Source: Planctomycetota bacterium (lineage in GTDB: Bacteria; Planctomycetota; UBA11346). From it: a stretch of 64,000 bases of DNA. A program made the position numbers and the translations under genes. Location of the stretch: NCBI GenBank assembly GCA_014193115.1, contig BJHQ01000003.1:128768-192767 (forward strand). Reading direction: 5' to 3'. Under the pieces are notes generated by a model. It worked only from the letters and a program-made list of their open reading frames with translations. It ran no database searches and was not told the origin of the DNA. Numbering within the stretch: position 1 is the first letter of the stretch; the number at the start of each line of letters is the position of its first letter. Of the stretch, positions 62,454 to 64,000 are shown in pieces.

Positions 62454-62570
62454 GGAGCGCCGAGCGCCAGCTCGGCTGGAATGTGCCTGGGAGCGCCGAG
62501 CGCCAGCTCGGCTGGTTTTTGAACGTTGGCGTTGCTCGCTCGCATGGCCCATGCCGAGCGAGCGCTCGGG
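62454..62570. repeat. two tandem family-1 REP-like palindromes plus a degenerate copy
   Basis: Copies at 62454-62479 and 62490-62515, separated by 10 bp, with a third weaker hairpin at 62553-62570. They lie between the anchored hypothetical protein and the kinase 3' end. Confidence 0.85.
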
Positions 62571-62580
62571 TGAGCCGAGG

Positions 62581-63999
62581 TCAGGCGACCTTCCACACCC
62601 GGCCGACCAGAGTCTTGAAGATCGAGGTCCGGCGCCCGACGCCTTTGCCGGCGAGGAGATCGAGGTCGGAGACCAGTTCGCCCCAGGTCTGGCAGCGTTC
62701 TTCGACCCGGCGGGCGAGCATCCGGGCAAGCAGGTCGGCCACGGACTGGTCCAGGCCGGGCACCAGATGCTCTGCGGGAGTCCAGGTGTCGTGGACATGC
62801 ATCAGCATCAGCTTGGCCGGATCAGGATGGCTGAAGAGGGTCCGACCGGTGATGGCGTGATAAAAAGTCGCGCCCAGGGCGTAGATGTCGCTGCGCTGGT
62901 CGATGCGCCCCGCCGGTTCGCCCAGGCCCAGGCGCACGGCCTCCGGGGCGACATAGGCCGGCGTACCCATGACCTGGGTGCCCTTCAGCGCCTTGCGCAG
63001 GCTGGTCGTGCCGCTGTGGGCGGTGCCCTGCATGCTGGCCAGGGCGAAATCGGCGAGTTTCGCCTGGCCGTCGTCGGCGACCAGGATGTTGGCTGGCTTC
63101 AGATCATTGTGGACCAGCCCGACCCGCAGATGGCCGTGGGCCAGGCCCCGGGCGACCTGGCGGACGACTTCAAGGGCGCGGTCGACGGCGAGCCGGCCCT
63201 GGTCGCGGATCATCGCCTGCAAGCTGCGTCCTGAGACGTATTCGACGACCAGGTACGGATGGTCGCCGGTGTCGTCGAAATCGAACACCCGCATCAGGTT
63301 GGGATGGTTGAGCTTGGCCAGGATGCGGGCCTCGTTGGCGGTCATCGCCGCCGCCGCCGGGCCTTCGGCGCCAGAGCCGTCCTGCATCGCCGACGGCAGC
63401 AGGACCTTGACCACCACGTCGATGTCGAGAGAGGCATGGTGGGCGAGGTACACCATCGAGCTGGCGCCAGCGCCGATCTCGCGTTTCAGCAGGCAACGGC
63501 CGAGCTTTTCACCGACCTGGGGAACCCGGTAGCCGCCAGTGCCGACGGCGATGGTCATGCTCGCGGCCTGGCTGGCGCGGATCGCCCGGGTGAAGGTGGC
63601 GGTGCTCACGCCCTTGGTCGAGGCCTCGTCGATGGCGGCGGAGAGGTCCTCAGCGTTGAGCAGATCCGCCGATTGGGTGACGCCCAGCGCCGCGGCCAGA
63701 TCGCAATCGCGCAGGACGGTCTCGACCTGATCGAGGATCGCTCCGGTGTCGCCGGAAAAATTCGCCTGCGGCGGATCCGCGCAGCGCTCCAGCCGCCATT
63801 CGCCCGTGGGCAGCACCAGCGCCCGGGTCAAGGCAGGCGACGCGGCCAGTCCAGCGAAATGGACGCTGCGCAGCTCGCCGCCCTGGAAATGCAGGGTGGC
63901 CCGTTCCTGTTCGCTGCCGCCATCGGGCTCGACCACGAGTAGGCCGTCAGCGCGCTCGCGTACACAGGTGCGCAGGACCTCGATCAATCGGCCGCCAGC
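62581..63999 (-). CDS. Ser/Thr protein kinase with N-terminal DUF4388-like domain (5' end beyond window)
   Basis: The frame is open to the window edge, and the first visible start (TTG at 63987) is weak, so the N terminus is probably missing. The visible part (about 468 residues) begins with a DUF4388-like beta module (LIEVLRTCVRERADGLLVVEPDGGSEQERATLHFQGGELRSVHFAGL). The kinase domain follows with IGAGASSMVYLA, VVVKVL, LVHNDLKPANI and ADFALASM. The usual HRD reads HND and DFG reads DFA, while the catalytic Asp and Lys remain. No membrane helix is visible. Such DUF4388-kinases are common in planctomycetes and myxobacteria. Confidence 0.88.
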   Translation of the reverse strand, partial: AGGRLIEVLRTCVRERADGLLVVEPDGGSEQERATLHFQGGELRSVHFAGLAASPALTRALVLPTGEWRLERCADPPQANFSGDTGAILDQVETVLRDCDLAAALGVTQSADLLNAEDLSAAIDEASTKGVSTATFTRAIRASQAASMTIAVGTGGYRVPQVGEKLGRCLLKREIGAGASSMVYLAHHASLDIDVVVKVLLPSAMQDGSGAEGPAAAAMTANEARILAKLNHPNLMRVFDFDDTGDHPYLVVEYVSGRSLQAMIRDQGRLAVDRALEVVRQVARGLAHGHLRVGLVHNDLKPANILVADDGQAKLADFALASMQGTAHSGTTSLRKALKGTQVMGTPAYVAPEAVRLGLGEPAGRIDQRSDIYALGATFYHAITGRTLFSHPDPAKLMLMHVHDTWTPAEHLVPGLDQSVADLLARMLARRVEERCQTWGELVSDLDLLAGKGVGRRTSIFKTLVGRVWKVA

Positions 64000-64000
64000 A

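Overview
The window is a very GC-rich chromosomal segment, densely coding on both strands. It has no CRISPR array, no rRNA, no recognisable transposase and no phage structural genes. The gene content suggests a free-living Gram-negative, flagellated bacterium, most plausibly of the Planctomycetota or a related PVC lineage. The evidence is flhA-flhF-flhG, an Omp85-type barrel protein, TPR-rich secreted proteins, three Hanks-type kinases, Asp23/AmaP-like and BFN-family proteins, ebo genes and paired toroid (prenyltransferase-repeat) proteins. This placement is an inference from gene content.

Layout. 0-3.4 kb: end of a CusA/CzcA-type RND pump, a His-rich secreted protein, an MFS transporter and a secreted BNR-like protein, all on +. 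3.4-8.5 kb (-): a Sel1-repeat protein, the eboA-eboB pair and an ABC-export permease. 8.7-14.8 kb (+): flhA, flhF, flhG and a lipoprotein. 15-20.4 kb: hom, a glucose-6-phosphate epimerase-like gene, argG and an RluA-type pseudouridine synthase with a long RGG tail. 20.1-26.5 kb (-): an operon of three exported TPR-like proteins. 26.8-34.5 kb (+): rpsP, a COG2509 flavoprotein, a 166-bp tandem repeat array, two tandem TonB-like/toroid proteins, 5-formyl-THF cyclo-ligase and tRNA-Ser(GCT). 34.8-41.4 kb (-): membrane protein, ispD, then a tight five-gene group (TPR membrane protein, lipoprotein, membrane protein, small conserved protein, DHH phosphoesterase). 41.5-49.7 kb: a Trm112-like protein, two kinases, a BFN nuclease-like protein, pheT and an EamA transporter. 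49.7-58.4 kb (-): lepA, a YkgJ-like protein, an Rsm22-like methyltransferase, argH, an eboF-like phosphatase and purM. 58.7-64 kb: an AmaP-like protein, an Omp85-type barrel, birA, an anchored unknown and a third kinase cut by the window edge.

The most unusual content is of two kinds. First, 30.0-33.4 kb encodes two paralogous proteins that join a TonB-like membrane anchor, with the S-x3-H motif, to a periplasmic alpha/alpha-toroid domain. They may be an undescribed class of energy-coupled transducer. Second, the segment is full of short palindromic and tandem repeats. Two REP-like families begin with GGAG followed by a stem-loop. They occur singly, as a 166-bp tandem array, and in frame inside a protein (YkgJ-like). 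Other tandem repeats sit in frame at the start of purM, across the lepA start, and across the 3' ends of ispD and the ABC permease gene.
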